From contig NZ_VOJI01000015.1 of NCBI RefSeq assembly GCF_007923445.1, positions 24,207 to 88,206 on the forward strand: a DNA stretch of 64,000 bases, written 5' to 3'. Each line of letters begins with the position of its first letter. Position 1 is the first letter of the stretch. This document shows positions 1-9,094 of this stretch, in pieces. The DNA is from Puniceibacterium confluentis. GTDB taxonomy: Bacteria; Pseudomonadota; Alphaproteobacteria; Rhodobacterales; Rhodobacteraceae. The position numbers and the translations under genes were made by a program. The notes under the pieces were generated by a model, which was given only the letters and a program-made list of their open reading frames with translations, searched no databases and had not been told where the DNA came from.

Positions 1-72
1 GCGGGCGGCAGCGGGCAGGGGTAAACGCATCCCCCAAGAGCACGCCACAGAATACTGATCAAAGAGGCCCCC

Positions 73-360
73 ATGTCCATCGACGTAGAGACCGCCGCCC
101 GCGTGGCCAAACTGGCCCGCATCAAGGTGGCCGACGACGCCCTGCCGGCACTGGCCGAAGAATTCAACACCATCCTCGGCTTTATCGAGCAATTGGGTGA
201 AGTGGATGTCGAAGGCGTCGATCCCATGGTGTCGGTCACGCCGATGCGTCTGCCACGCCGTCAGGATGGCGTCACCGACGGCGGCATGCAGGACCGAATT
301 CTTGCCAATGCGCCCGATGCGCGCGAAGGTTTTTTTGCTGTGCCGAAGGTGGTGGAATAA
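73..360 (+). CDS. gatC: Asp/Glu-tRNA amidotransferase subunit C
   Basis: GatC is the small subunit of the cytoplasmic GatCAB amidotransferase, which turns misacylated Glu-tRNA(Gln) and Asp-tRNA(Asn) into the correct Gln- and Asn-tRNAs. The 95 residues match the family's usual length. The conserved N-terminal helix (residues 1-16, [13 protein letters not shown]) and the [10 protein letters not shown]...R.D segment near residues 49-68, which packs against GatA, are both visible. The ATG follows an AAAGAGG ribosome site. Its stop TAA (358-360) overlaps the gatA ATG at 360 by one base, so the two subunits should be translationally coupled. gatB is not in the window. Confidence 0.96.
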   Translation: MSIDVETAARVAKLARIKVADDALPALAEEFNTILGFIEQLGEVDVEGVDPMVSVTPMRLPRRQDGVTDGGMQDRILANAPDAREGFFAVPKVVE

Positions 361-1847
361 TGTCGGATCTCACCAAACTCAAGATTTCCGAAGCCCGGGA
401 CGCACTGCGCAAGGGCGAAGTGACGTCGGTCGCGCTGACCCAGGCCTGTCTCGCGGCAATCGACGGCGCCGATGCGTTGAACGCCTTTGTGCACAAGACT
501 CCCGAACTGGCGCTGCAACAGGCCACTGCCGCCGATGCCCGCATCCAGGCCGGAGACAGCCCCGACCTCTGCGGCATCCCGCTGGGCATCAAGGATCTTT
601 TCTGTACCAAAGGGGTGCCGAGCCAGGCCGCCAGCCGGATATTGCAGGGCTTTGTTCCTGAATATGAAAGCACGGTCACCAGCCAGCTGTTCAGCGCCGG
701 CGCGGTGATGCTGGGCAAACTCAACATGGACGAATTCGCCATGGGCTCGTCGAACGAAACCTCGACCTATGGCGATGCGGTCAACCCCTGGCGGCGCGGC
801 AACGACGAAACGCCGCTGACGCCGGGCGGGTCTTCGGGCGGGTCGGCCTCGGCGGTGGCGGCGGATCTGTGCCTTGGAGCGACCGGCACGGATACCGGCG
901 GTTCGATCCGCCAGCCGGCTGCCTTTGCCGGGATCACCGGGATCAAACCGACCTATGGGCGCTGTTCGCGCTGGGGGATTGTCGCCTTTGCCTCGTCCCT
1001 CGATCAGGCCGGACCAATGACCAAGGACGTGCGCGACGCGGCGATCATGCTGGGCGCGATGTGTGGTCATGACCCCAAGGATTCGACCTCTGCCGACATG
1101 GCGGTGCCGGATTTCGAATCCATGCTGACCGGCGACATCCGTGGCAAGAAGATCGGTATCCCGCGCGAATACCGCATGGACGGCATGCCGGACGAGATCG
1201 AGACGCTCTGGGCGGACGGAACCGCGATGCTGCGCGACGCCGGAGCCGAGATCGTCGACATCTCGCTGCCGCACACAAAATACGCGCTGCCCGCCTATTA
1301 TGTCATCGCCCCGGCCGAGGCTTCGTCGAACCTCGCGCGCTATGACGGGGTGCGGTATGGCCACCGCGCCAGTCTGGCGCAGGGTGACGGCATCACCGAG
1401 ATGTACGAAAAGACCCGCGCCGAAGGCTTCGGGGCCGAGGTGCAGCGCCGGGTGATGGTCGGCACCTATGTGCTGTCTGCCGGGTTCTATGACGCCTACT
1501 ACAACCGCGCCCGCAAGGTGCGCACCCTGATCAAGCGCGACTTCGAGACGGTGTTCGCAGATGGCATCGACGCCATCCTCACACCGGCGACGCCTTCTGC
1601 GGCGTTTGGCCTTGGCGAGATGAGCCATGCCGACCCGGTGCAGATGTATCTTAACGACGTTTTTACCGTTACAGTGAACCTCGCAGGCCTTCCGGGCGTT
1701 TCGGTTCCGGCGGGCATCGACCGGCAGGGGCTGCCTCTTGGCCTGCAACTGATCGGCCGACCCTGGGAAGAGGGCGATCTGCTGAATACCGCCTATGCCC
1801 TGGAACAGGCGGCGGGCTTTGTCGCAAAGCCGTCGCAGTGGTGGTAA
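360..1847 (+). CDS. gatA: Asp/Glu-tRNA amidotransferase subunit A
   Basis: GatA is the amidase subunit that releases ammonia from glutamine or asparagine for the tRNA-dependent transamidation carried out by GatB. At 495 residues it is full length. The amidase-signature Lys-Ser-Ser triad is intact: Lys78 in GIKDLF, Ser158 in [10 protein letters not shown] and Ser182 in [12 protein letters not shown]. The start overlaps the gatC stop by one base. The pair is a housekeeping gene set and shows no sign of transfer. Confidence 0.97.
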   Translation: MSDLTKLKISEARDALRKGEVTSVALTQACLAAIDGADALNAFVHKTPELALQQATAADARIQAGDSPDLCGIPLGIKDLFCTKGVPSQAASRILQGFVPEYESTVTSQLFSAGAVMLGKLNMDEFAMGSSNETSTYGDAVNPWRRGNDETPLTPGGSSGGSASAVAADLCLGATGTDTGGSIRQPAAFAGITGIKPTYGRCSRWGIVAFASSLDQAGPMTKDVRDAAIMLGAMCGHDPKDSTSADMAVPDFESMLTGDIRGKKIGIPREYRMDGMPDEIETLWADGTAMLRDAGAEIVDISLPHTKYALPAYYVIAPAEASSNLARYDGVRYGHRASLAQGDGITEMYEKTRAEGFGAEVQRRVMVGTYVLSAGFYDAYYNRARKVRTLIKRDFETVFADGIDAILTPATPSAAFGLGEMSHADPVQMYLNDVFTVTVNLAGLPGVSVPAGIDRQGLPLGLQLIGRPWEEGDLLNTAYALEQAAGFVAKPSQWW

Positions 1848-1869
1848 TGGCCCCGGAGAGACTCAGAGG

Positions 1870-2586
1870 ATGACACGACGCATGACACGGTTTTTCTATC
1901 TTGGTGTGGCGGCCCTGACGCTGGCGGGATGTGCCGCGTCAAATGTGCCTGACAGCGGTGCGGGCGTCGGGTTCGGCGATTATGCTGACTATCAGGCGCG
2001 CCGCGAGGCCGAACTGCTGGGCAATGCGCCGGTGCGCACCACGGTGCCGCCGCCTGCCGGGGTCGTGTCGTCCAACCTTGATAACCCCGATCCGGCGATC
2101 GCTGCAGCCGAGCGCGCTCTGGCGCAGGATCCGGGGGCTGGCCCGATAGAGGCCGCTCCGGGCAATCCGGCGCCGCAGGTGGTCACGAATGCCGCCGGGA
2201 TTTCGGAGGAAAACAGCTTTGACGCTGTGTCCGGAGAGCGGGACATCGCTGCTGACGCGGCACTGATCGCCCGCAACCGGGCACAGTACCAGGTGATCCA
2301 GCCGACCGCATTACCCAGCCGCAGCGGCGCCGAAGGACCGAACATCGTCGAATATGCGCTCAAGACGACCAACCCGCGCGGCACGTCGCTCTACAGCCGG
2401 TCGGCGTTCAACACCGAGGCCAAGGCTGCCCGTGCCTGTGCCGACTATTCCTCGTCGGATCTGGCACAGGAAGCGTTCCTTGCCGCCGGTGGTCCGGAAA
2501 AGGACCGTCGTGGCATGGATCCGGACGGCGACGGGTTTGCCTGTAGCTGGGATCCGGCGGCGTTTCGGTCGGTGCGCCGGAACTGA
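1870..2586 (+). CDS. Lipoprotein with C-terminal excalibur-like domain
   Basis: This 238-residue protein starts with a lipoprotein signal (hydrophobic run then lipobox LAGC, Cys about residue 17), so it is probably anchored to the outer membrane or inner-membrane face in the periplasm. The middle is low-complexity and Ala/Pro-rich (residues 20-150), typical of a spacer. The C-terminus ends in an excalibur-type calcium-binding motif, DPDGDGFACSWDP, with a paired Cys earlier (ARACADY). A second ATG at 1882 is a possible start. An AmpD-like amidase follows directly, so the two may share a cell-wall role, but that is inference. Confidence 0.72.
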   Translation: MTRRMTRFFYLGVAALTLAGCAASNVPDSGAGVGFGDYADYQARREAELLGNAPVRTTVPPPAGVVSSNLDNPDPAIAAAERALAQDPGAGPIEAAPGNPAPQVVTNAAGISEENSFDAVSGERDIAADAALIARNRAQYQVIQPTALPSRSGAEGPNIVEYALKTTNPRGTSLYSRSAFNTEAKAARACADYSSSDLAQEAFLAAGGPEKDRRGMDPDGDGFACSWDPAAFRSVRRN

Positions 2587-2636
2587 CGGCGCTCTGGTAT
2601 CCCTCTGGCAACTGTGGGCCGCGCCGCGACGGAGCG

Positions 2637-3242
2637 GTGCCATCTCTGGTTGTGATCCACTATACCGCGATGCCGTCGGCAGAAGGTGCCCGGGACTGGC
2701 TGTGTGATCCGCGGTCGCAGGTTTCGGCACATTACGTGATCTGTCCGGCGGGACGCCTGTGGCAGCTTGTGGACGAAGCCGAGCGGGCCTGGCATGCCGG
2801 CGCAGGTCAGTGGGGATCGCTGACGGATGTCAACTCGCACTCGATCGGGATTGAGCTGGCCAATACCGGCCTGCAGCCCTTTGCCGAACCACAGATGGCG
2901 GCGCTTGAAGACCTTCTTTCATCTATTCGGAAACGCTGGAAAATTCCGCCTGAAGGTGTGATCGGACATTCCGATATGGCGTTGGGACGCAAGATCGATC
3001 CCGGCCCGCGGTTCGACTGGCGCAGGCTGGCACGTCAGGGACTGTCGGTCTGGCCGCAGCCGCGGCGGGGCGGGTCGTTTTACGACGATGCACAGAGATT
3101 TGGCTATGCCATCCCGGCAGAGGGCAAGAGCCACTTGCTGCAGGCGTTCCGCCACCGTTTTCGCCCCGGCGCCTCGGGTCCGCTGGACGAGATCGACACC
3201 GCCTTGATGGCGGACCTGGCCACGCGCTGGCCAAGGGACTGA
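2637..3242 (+). CDS. N-acetylmuramoyl-L-alanine amidase, AmpD/Amidase_2 family
   Basis: A zinc amidase that cleaves the amide between N-acetylmuramate and the stem peptide, acting on peptidoglycan or on recycled anhydromuropeptides. The zinc ligand motifs VIHYTAM, AWHAG and HSDMALGRKIDPG are present. The start is uncertain. The GTG at 2637 gives 201 residues, but family members carry a conserved N-terminus of the form WHPSxNxGPRRDG, and an equivalent (LWYPSGNCGPRRDGA) is encoded just upstream in the same frame. The only in-frame start codons there are CTG at 2583, overlapping the previous stop, and CTG at 2547. The real protein probably begins at 2583. There is no signal peptide, so it is likely cytoplasmic. 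Confidence 0.85.
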   Translation: MPSLVVIHYTAMPSAEGARDWLCDPRSQVSAHYVICPAGRLWQLVDEAERAWHAGAGQWGSLTDVNSHSIGIELANTGLQPFAEPQMAALEDLLSSIRKRWKIPPEGVIGHSDMALGRKIDPGPRFDWRRLARQGLSVWPQPRRGGSFYDDAQRFGYAIPAEGKSHLLQAFRHRFRPGASGPLDEIDTALMADLATRWPRD

Positions 3243-3257
3243 CACCTGCAAGCAAAG

Positions 3258-4658
3258 TCATTCCAGCTCGTACGGCAGTACGCCGCGCCAGTTCGGCGGG
3301 ACGTGCAACTTGCGTTCCAGCGGTGGCACCGAACGTTGGTGGCAGGTCATCCGCTCGCAGATCCGGCACGAGATACCGATGGGCTCGAAGGCCGCATCGC
3401 GATCTAGGTCGAGCCCGTCGGCATAGACCATGGCGCGGGCATGTTTCACCTCGCAACCCAGCGAAATCGCATAGCGCCGCACCGGCGCACCGTAATGGCC
3501 CCCCGGCTTGGTCACATCGCGGGCGAGGCTGATATAGCGCACCCCGTCCGGGGTTTCGGCCAGTTGGCGCAGGAACCGGCCCGGTGTTTCAAAGGCGCGG
3601 TGCACGTTCCACAGCGGGCAGGCGCCGCCAAACCGTGCGAACTGCAACCGGGTCGAGGAATGTCGCTTGGTGATGGTGCCGGCCTGATCGACACGCACAA
3701 AGAAGAACGGAATGCCCTTGGCGCCGGGTCTTTGCAGGGTCGACAGCCGGTGCGCCACCTGTTCGATCGATGCGCCGAACAGAATCGCCAATCGCTCGAG
3801 ATCATGCCGCGTTTCCTGTGCGGCTTGCAGGAAGGCCACATAGGGCATCATCACGGCCCCGGCGAAATAGTTCGCAAGCCCGATCTTGGCGATGCTACGG
3901 GCCGCATCGGTCTGAAACCGGGCCAGATCGAGAGTCGCCTCGAGCAGCGGATCCTGACGCAGCAGCGCCACCTGCAAAAGCAACTGGAACGTCTGGGTCT
4001 CTGGCGGGGCAAGCGCCGACAGGACCAGCACGCCGGTTTCGGCATCGTACTGGCGCAGCGGCGTCGCGTGTTCGAACCGAACCTTCACCCCACGATGTGC
4101 CAGCCGGGCGATGGCGGCGCTGCGGATGTCACCTTCGCCCTGCAGCAGACCGGCAAAACGCTCCGCGGTCCGGTCGACAGCGTCGATATAGTTGTCGCAG
4201 TAATGGAAAAAGTCGCGGACTTCCTCCCAGGGGCTGGGCTGCAGCTGGGTACCTTCGCGGCCCAACGCCTCGTCCAGACTGGCGAGCCGTTCATGGGTGT
4301 GCCGGTACGCCTTGTGAAGTTCCAGAAAGGCGCGGGCGAAAGCGGGGGCATTCGAGGCCGTCAGCCGCAGGTCGGCCAGCGGCGGCGCGACATCGCCAAA
4401 GACGGGGTCGGCGAGGGCTTCGCGCATGTCCGTGACCAGGCGTTCGGAATCGCCCTGGCCGAGTTCGGTCACGTCGAGACCGAATTCCTGCGCCAGCGCC
4501 AGAACCACCGTGGTGCTGACCGGGCGGTTGTTGTTCTCCATCTGGTTGAGATAGGGCAGGGAGACACCCAGCTTGGTCGCAAAATCCTTCTGCGTGAGGC
4601 CAAGCCGCCCCCGGATCTCGCGCAGCTTGGCGCCAACATACAGCTTTCTGGAGGACAT
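3258..4658 (-). CDS. pccR: Short-chain fatty acyl-CoA regulator, PccR type (XRE HTH)
   Basis: A 466-residue transcription factor of the ScfR family, which senses short-chain acyl-CoAs; in Rhodobacter sphaeroides, PccR activates propionyl-CoA carboxylase genes. Residues 1-60 form an XRE helix-turn-helix (LREIRGRLGLTQKDFATKLGVS). The long middle resembles an IrrE/DUF955-like region and the C-terminus is a DUF2083-type domain with a Cys-rich patch (CRICERMTCHQRS). I use the ATG at 4658 because AGAGG lies 8 nt upstream; an upstream ATG at 4676 has no ribosome site. A TTTGCAAA pair overlaps its leader, suggesting autoregulation. The pcc genes in the window are its expected targets. Confidence 0.9.
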   Translation of the reverse strand: MSSRKLYVGAKLREIRGRLGLTQKDFATKLGVSLPYLNQMENNNRPVSTTVVLALAQEFGLDVTELGQGDSERLVTDMREALADPVFGDVAPPLADLRLTASNAPAFARAFLELHKAYRHTHERLASLDEALGREGTQLQPSPWEEVRDFFHYCDNYIDAVDRTAERFAGLLQGEGDIRSAAIARLAHRGVKVRFEHATPLRQYDAETGVLVLSALAPPETQTFQLLLQVALLRQDPLLEATLDLARFQTDAARSIAKIGLANYFAGAVMMPYVAFLQAAQETRHDLERLAILFGASIEQVAHRLSTLQRPGAKGIPFFFVRVDQAGTITKRHSSTRLQFARFGGACPLWNVHRAFETPGRFLRQLAETPDGVRYISLARDVTKPGGHYGAPVRRYAISLGCEVKHARAMVYADGLDLDRDAAFEPIGISCRICERMTCHQRSVPPLERKLHVPPNWRGVLPYELE

Positions 4659-4669
4659 GCGGCAACCTC

Positions 4670-4699
4670 TTTGCAAATCAGTCCCGCAAGGTTTGCAAA
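4670..4699. promoter_or_regulatory. Paired TTTGCAAA palindromes, probable PccR operator at pccR
   Basis: Two perfect 8-bp palindromes TTTGCAAA occur at 4670-4677 and 4692-4699, 22 bp apart start to start (about two helical turns). They fill the 45-bp gap between the efflux-pump stop codon and the pccR ATG, and the proximal copy abuts the AGAGG ribosome site. From memory, the reported R. sphaeroides PccR element is built of TTTGCAAA repeats. Autoregulation of pccR is inferred. Confidence 0.65.
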
Positions 4700-4703
4700 G
4701 AAC

Positions 4704-5930
4704 CTAGCCGCCGTCCAGTGCCGCCAGCTGCCTTTCGCGCCAGATCACGAAGCGAATGCAGGCGATGGCGAGCAGGCTGGTGATGAACATGATCCACAGC
4801 AGCGGCCATGCCCCGGTCCCGGGTTTGAGAAGGGCGCCCGCCAGCGCGGACAGCGCCGCGCCGCCGCCGATCATGATGGCGCCACCCAGTCCGCTGGCCG
4901 TGCCGGCAAGATGCGGACGCACTGACAGCATGCCGGCGGTGGCGTTGGGAATCGACATGCCGTTGCCCAGACCCACAAAGATCACAAACCCGAAGAAGCT
5001 GGTCACCGATCCGTAATCGGTGGCCATGACAATCAGGTTGAGCGCAATGCCCGCCGCGTTGAACAGCGTGCCCCAATACACCATGTTGTTCACGCCGACG
5101 CGCGCGGAATACCGGCCTGACAGATAGTTGCCGACAAAATATCCGACCGCCGGAGCGCCGAAATACAACCCCAGTTCCGACGGGGTCAGGGAAAAGACGA
5201 CCGAACCGACAAACGGCGCGCCGCCGAGGTATGCAAAGAAGGCACCCGAGGCGAAACCCGAGGCAAGGGCGTAGCCCCAGAACCGCGGCGCACGCAGCAG
5301 TTCGGGATATTCGCGGAACTGCTGCCCGAGGGTGAGCGCGCTTTTCTTCGCCGTCTCACCCAGGTCCCGCCAGGTGAGCCAGAACAGGGCCAGCCCCAGC
5401 GCCAGCAACAGCCAGAAATTTGCCTGCCAGCCCAGCAACTCGTCCAGCACGCCGCCGATCGCCGGGCCGATCATCGGCACCACGGCCATACCCATGGTGA
5501 CATAGCCGATCATCGAGGCCGCCTGATCCTGCGGGACCATGTCGCGGACCACCGCGCGTGACAGCACCATCGTGGTCACAATGACCGCCTGCAGCATCCT
5601 GAAAGCGAGGAAAACATAAGCGTCGCGCGCAATCAGGCAACCGATGGTTGCCAGACAGAAGATGGCAATGCCACCCAGGATCACCGGGCGGCGGCCCAGC
5701 TTGTCCGAGATCGGACCGATCAGGATCTGCAGCACGGCGTTGACGGCGAGATATATCGCGACGGAGAGCTGCATCAGACTGTATTCGGTGTCAAAGTATG
5801 CGGTCATATTGGGCAGGCTGGGCAAGAAGATGTTCATTGCCAGCGCCGAAAGACCCGCGAGCAGGATCAGCGTCGTGATGTGGGGCGGGGTTGAGCGGTC
5901 CAGAAATCGGACCAATGGGGCGTCTTGCAT
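4704..5930 (-). CDS. MFS drug/metabolite efflux transporter, Bcr/CflA subfamily
   Basis: A 408-residue inner-membrane major facilitator with about 12 hydrophobic segments and the motif-A loop between TM2 and TM3 ([14 protein letters not shown]). The FLPSLPNM segment after TM1 and the TM5 region ([11 protein letters not shown]) fit the Bcr/CflA drug-proton antiporter subfamily. The substrate is unknown. The gene sits between pccR and pccB, is read in the same direction as pccR and diverges from pccB, so its promoter shares the 174-bp interval containing the TTTGCAAA cluster. That placement raises the possibility of PccR control. No good ribosome site precedes the ATG at 5930. Confidence 0.88.
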   Translation of the reverse strand: MQDAPLVRFLDRSTPPHITTLILLAGLSALAMNIFLPSLPNMTAYFDTEYSLMQLSVAIYLAVNAVLQILIGPISDKLGRRPVILGGIAIFCLATIGCLIARDAYVFLAFRMLQAVIVTTMVLSRAVVRDMVPQDQAASMIGYVTMGMAVVPMIGPAIGGVLDELLGWQANFWLLLALGLALFWLTWRDLGETAKKSALTLGQQFREYPELLRAPRFWGYALASGFASGAFFAYLGGAPFVGSVVFSLTPSELGLYFGAPAVGYFVGNYLSGRYSARVGVNNMVYWGTLFNAAGIALNLIVMATDYGSVTSFFGFVIFVGLGNGMSIPNATAGMLSVRPHLAGTASGLGGAIMIGGGAALSALAGALLKPGTGAWPLLWIMFITSLLAIACIRFVIWRERQLAALDGG

Positions 5931-5999
5931 AATCAGTGTGTTAGGCCGATGCTTTGGCCGTGTCCAACGAGACCATGCGCTCGGTGTCGAATATGCAAC

Positions 6000-6048
6000 T
6001 TTGCAATATGCACGCAACATTTTTTGCGCAATTTGCAAATTTGCCAAA
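6000..6048. promoter_or_regulatory. Cluster of TTTGCAAA-like sites upstream of pccB
   Basis: One perfect TTTGCAAA (6032-6039) is flanked by close variants: TTTGCAAT (6000-6007), TTTGCGCAA (6023-6031) and TTTGCCAAA (6040-6048). The block ends about 7 bp before a plausible -35 element for pccB, the usual place for an activator. The same palindrome is repeated at pccR. Binding by PccR is inferred. Confidence 0.6.
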
Positions 6049-6054
6049 AGGCAC

Positions 6055-6082
6055 TTGAGGCAGCGCGCAGGCTCTGTATTTT
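6055..6082 (+). promoter_or_regulatory. Candidate pccB promoter
   Basis: TTGAGG (6055-6060) and TATTTT (6077-6082) are separated by 16 bp, placing the transcript start near 6089, just before the GAGGGG ribosome site (6093-6098) of pccB. The fit is imperfect, as expected for an activator-dependent promoter. Confidence 0.35.
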
Positions 6083-6104
6083 CCGCCGAAACGAGGGGAT
6101 CACG

Positions 6105-7637
6105 ATGAAAGACATTCTTCAGGAACTCGAAAGCCGCCGTGCCGAGGCCCGGCTGGGCGGCGGCCAGAAGCGGATCGACGCGCAGCATGCCAAGGGCAAG
6201 CTGACGGCGCGCGAACGCATCGAGCTGCTTCTGGACGAGGACAGCTTTGAAGAATTCGACATGTTCGTCACGCACAGATGCACCGATTTCGGCATGGAGA
6301 ACAACAAGGTCTATGGCGACGGCGTCGTGACGGGCTGGGGCACGATCAACGGGCGCATGGTCTACGTGTTCAGCCAGGACTTTACCGTCCTCGGCGGCTC
6401 GCTTTCGGAAACCCACGCCAAGAAGATCTGCAAGATCATGGATATGGCGATGCAGAACGGTGCGCCGGTGATCGGGATCAACGATTCCGGTGGTGCCCGC
6501 ATCCAGGAAGGCGTGTCCTCGCTGGCGGGCTATGCCGAAGTCTTCCAGCGCAACGTGATGGCCAGCGGCGTGGTGCCGCAGATTTCGCTGATCATGGGCC
6601 CCTGCGCCGGCGGCGCGGTCTACTCCCCGGCGATGACCGATTTCATCTTCATGGTGCAGGACAGCTCTTACATGTTCGTGACCGGCCCGGATGTGGTCAA
6701 GACGGTCACCAACGAAGTGGTCACTGCCGAAGAACTGGGCGGTGCATCGACGCACACGCGCAAATCCTCGGTGGCGGACGGTGCTTTTGCCAACGATGTC
6801 GAAGCGCTTGCCGAAGTGCGGCGGCTGGTGGATTTCCTGCCGCTGTCCAACCGGGAAAAGCCGCCCGTCCGCCCGTTTTTTGACGAACCGGGCCGGGTCG
6901 AGCGCAGCCTTGATACCCTGATCCCCGAAAACGCCAACACGCCCTATGACATGAAAGAGCTGATCAACAAGATCGCGGACGAGGCCGACTTCTACGAGAT
7001 CCAGGAGAATTACGCGCGCAACATCATCACCGGGTTCATCCGCCTCGAAGGTCAGACCGTCGGGGTGGTGGCAAACCAGCCGATGGTGCTGGCGGGCTGT
7101 CTGGACATTGACAGTTCGCGCAAGGCGGCACGGTTCGTGCGGTTCTGCGATGCCTTCGAAATTCCGATCCTCACGCTGGTGGACGTGCCCGGGTTCCTGC
7201 CCGGCACCGGTCAGGAATACGGCGGTGTGATCAAGCACGGAGCCAAGCTTTTGTTCGCTTATGGTGAGGCGACGGTGCCCAAGGTCACGGTCATCACCCG
7301 CAAGGCCTATGGCGGGGCCTATGACGTGATGTCCTCCAAGCATTTGCGCGGAGATTTCAATTATGCCTGGCCGACGGCCGAGATTGCCGTCATGGGGGCA
7401 AAAGGCGCGACCGAAATCATTCACCGTGCCGACCTGAAGGATGCGGAAAAGATTGCCGCCCATACAAAGAACTACGAAGACCGCTTTGCCAACCCGTTTG
7501 TCGCCGCCGAGCGGGGCTTTATCGACGAGGTGATCCAGCCCCGCAGCACCCGCAAGAGGGTCAGCCGCGCCTTTGCGGCGCTGCGCGGGAAAAAGCTTAC
7601 CAACCCTTGGAAAAAGCACGACAATATACCGCTCTAA
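6105..7637 (+). CDS. pccB: Propionyl-CoA carboxylase beta (carboxyltransferase) subunit
   Basis: The carboxyltransferase subunit moves the carboxyl group from biotin on PccA to propionyl-CoA, giving methylmalonyl-CoA. At 510 residues it is full length. The N-terminal half carries the acyl-CoA oxyanion loops ([14 protein letters not shown] and [12 protein letters not shown]) and the C-terminal half the biotin-side loops ([14 protein letters not shown] and [11 protein letters not shown]). The ATG at 6105 follows GAGGGG. It is first in a plus-strand run leading to pccA, with five small genes in between. The upstream TTTGCAAA cluster suggests induction by propionyl-CoA through PccR. Confidence 0.96.
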   Translation: MKDILQELESRRAEARLGGGQKRIDAQHAKGKLTARERIELLLDEDSFEEFDMFVTHRCTDFGMENNKVYGDGVVTGWGTINGRMVYVFSQDFTVLGGSLSETHAKKICKIMDMAMQNGAPVIGINDSGGARIQEGVSSLAGYAEVFQRNVMASGVVPQISLIMGPCAGGAVYSPAMTDFIFMVQDSSYMFVTGPDVVKTVTNEVVTAEELGGASTHTRKSSVADGAFANDVEALAEVRRLVDFLPLSNREKPPVRPFFDEPGRVERSLDTLIPENANTPYDMKELINKIADEADFYEIQENYARNIITGFIRLEGQTVGVVANQPMVLAGCLDIDSSRKAARFVRFCDAFEIPILTLVDVPGFLPGTGQEYGGVIKHGAKLLFAYGEATVPKVTVITRKAYGGAYDVMSSKHLRGDFNYAWPTAEIAVMGAKGATEIIHRADLKDAEKIAAHTKNYEDRFANPFVAAERGFIDEVIQPRSTRKRVSRAFAALRGKKLTNPWKKHDNIPL

Positions 7638-7693
7638 GTGACCCTTTCCGGGGCGTCCGGGCGCAACCGCAGACTGCAGGACCAAGAGGCTGA

Positions 7694-8149
7694 ATGACAC
7701 AGGATTTCGACCATCCGGATCCGTCTGACCGACCGGGCGCGGACAGCGGCAAGGCCCGGCTGTCCGGCGCGGACGGGCCGCTTGCCCATGCGGGCTTGCG
7801 GCCGCGGCGTGGCTGGTACACCACAGAGACCCGGGCGCGCTATACGCTGTCGCGCCATTGGCCGGTGGTTTTCGATCTGGTCGCCTGCACGCATCTGCCT
7901 TTGCTGCGTGCCAACCGCCTGGCGCGGCAAATCCGGCAGGATATATGGCGGGAACTGCGGCATCTGCGCGGGTTCTCTCCGGCTGTCGAGATTGTCCATG
8001 AGGGTGCCGGTCTGAAGGTCCGTGCCGGTGGCAGCCTGATGGCCGGAGCGGCGCCTGCGGGCACTTCGGCACAGTTGGCAGCCTTGCTGAACGACCCCGA
8101 GCGGCGCGCACGCTGGTGCCACTGGGCCCGCATCCGGGGGCAGGGCTGA
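7694..8149 (+). CDS. Conserved hypothetical protein in the pcc locus
   Basis: I do not recognise a family for this 151-residue protein. It has a polar, Pro/Asp/Ser-rich first 35 residues, then a basic segment (RPRRGWYTTETRARYTLSRHW) and an amphipathic Arg-rich stretch (LARQIRQDIWRELRHLRGF). There is no signal peptide or membrane helix. An ATG follows GACCAAGAGGCTGA, with a usable AGAGG. Its TGA (8147-8149) overlaps the next ATG by one base (TGATG), so it should be co-translated with the DUF6497 gene. Its position between pccB and pccA suggests co-expression with propionate use. Confidence 0.7.
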   Translation: MTQDFDHPDPSDRPGADSGKARLSGADGPLAHAGLRPRRGWYTTETRARYTLSRHWPVVFDLVACTHLPLLRANRLARQIRQDIWRELRHLRGFSPAVEIVHEGAGLKVRAGGSLMAGAAPAGTSAQLAALLNDPERRARWCHWARIRGQG

Positions 8150-8646
8150 TGTCGCTGTTCTCCGGTCCAGTGATCTCGGTTTCGCGCTTGGTTCGTCCGG
8201 GTGACGGGCACTCGGGTCGTCGGTCGGGCTGGGCTGTTGCGAGTCTGACGGCTCTCGGGGCACTGGCGGTGACAGGCGCGGTGGCGGTGTTCGGGTTACC
8301 CGTGGGCACCGCCGGGGGGCAGACGGTCACGCTGCCGTCCGGCAGATCCGCGCAGTTTCAGGAGCTGATAGAGGAAGTCTCGGGCGAGATTTCGGTCGCG
8401 CGATTCCGCTTTGTCGCGCCCTGGGTTGCCGACGGCCCAGACTATGGTTCGGTGGCCGCGGACATGGAGGAACTGTGCCAGACCTATGCCGTCAGCGCGC
8501 TTGAGGGCGCCGCTGCGGATCCGGCGCGGATCATCATTTCCCTGGCCCAGAGCGCAACCGAATTCGGGGTCGCGAACCCTGATATTACGCAGTTTTTTGA
8601 GTCTTTCAGCCTGCGAAACGGGCTCTGTATCTGGGAGGCATTCTGA
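8149..8646 (+). CDS. DUF6497-like exported protein
   Basis: A 165-residue protein with a hydrophobic segment near residues 24-48 (SLTALGALAVTGAVAVFGLP) that would act as an uncleaved anchor or long signal, leaving the rest in the periplasm. After it come QTVTLPSG and RFRFVAPWVADG, a conserved Cys in MEELCQTYAV and a C-terminal GLCIWEAF. I believe this corresponds to DUF6497, a family known in Rhodobacteraceae; function unknown. The ATG overlaps the previous stop. Two conserved Cys in an exported domain might form a disulfide. Confidence 0.7.
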   Translation: MSLFSGPVISVSRLVRPGDGHSGRRSGWAVASLTALGALAVTGAVAVFGLPVGTAGGQTVTLPSGRSAQFQELIEEVSGEISVARFRFVAPWVADGPDYGSVAADMEELCQTYAVSALEGAAADPARIIISLAQSATEFGVANPDITQFFESFSLRNGLCIWEAF

Positions 8647-8860
8647 TGGCTGCACAATATCTGGAGGCCTCCGGGGGCGGAGTGCTGTCTTATGAGGCTT
8701 TCGAGTCACAGATGCCCGACGTATCGGCGCCCACGTATCTTTTCCAAATCTTTTCCGATATTCTGCGGAACGGTTGCACCCAAGCGACCGTTACCTCGAG
8801 ACGAGGACAGGCAGGGCCGTGTGGTCGCGTCGGTTCCGTTGAATCTGACAGGAGTAAGAA

Positions 8861-9004
8861 ATGTCGAAAAGCATCAAGCTGGTTGCAATGTTCGGTTTTG
8901 TCGCAACGCTCTCCGCGTGCGGTCAGCAGCAGCAGGAAGAGTACGTTGTGGTTGACCCGGCGCCGATCTCTGTCGAGCCTGTTTACACCGGCAAGTACAA
9001 GTAA
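8861..9004 (+). CDS. Small lipoprotein, 47 residues
   Basis: A short gene preceded by a strong AGGAG site 7 nt before the ATG. The protein has a charged start (MSKSIK), a hydrophobic core and a lipobox (LSAC, Cys at residue 20), then a short acidic tail beginning GQQQQEEYVVVDPAP and ending in TGKYK. It should be a mature lipopeptide of about 28 residues held in the periplasm. Nothing is known of its role. A GC-rich hairpin follows directly. It lies inside the pcc gene run. Confidence 0.75.
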   Translation: MSKSIKLVAMFGFVATLSACGQQQQEEYVVVDPAPISVEPVYTGKYK

Positions 9005-9011
9005 GACGATC

Positions 9012-9043
9012 CCGGGACGGGCTTTGCGGTCCGTCCCGGTTTC
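9012..9043 (+). terminator. Hairpin after the small lipoprotein gene
   Basis: A perfect 9-bp stem, CCGGGACGG (9012-9020) with CCGTCCCGG (9031-9039), is followed by TTTCC. The short T-run makes it a weak intrinsic terminator or an RNA-stabilising hairpin. Confidence 0.5.
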
Positions 9044-9094
9044 CATCCCCGGTTCCGGCCCGTTGTTGGCCCTTCACACAGAGGAGGGCCTGTC

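Noticed and set aside
5933-8330. Long minus-strand frame (4704-8330) continuing upstream of the efflux pump across pccB
   Set aside because: Only the part to 5930 has efflux-pump sequence; the rest mirrors the pccB and neighbour coding strand and has no recognised domain.
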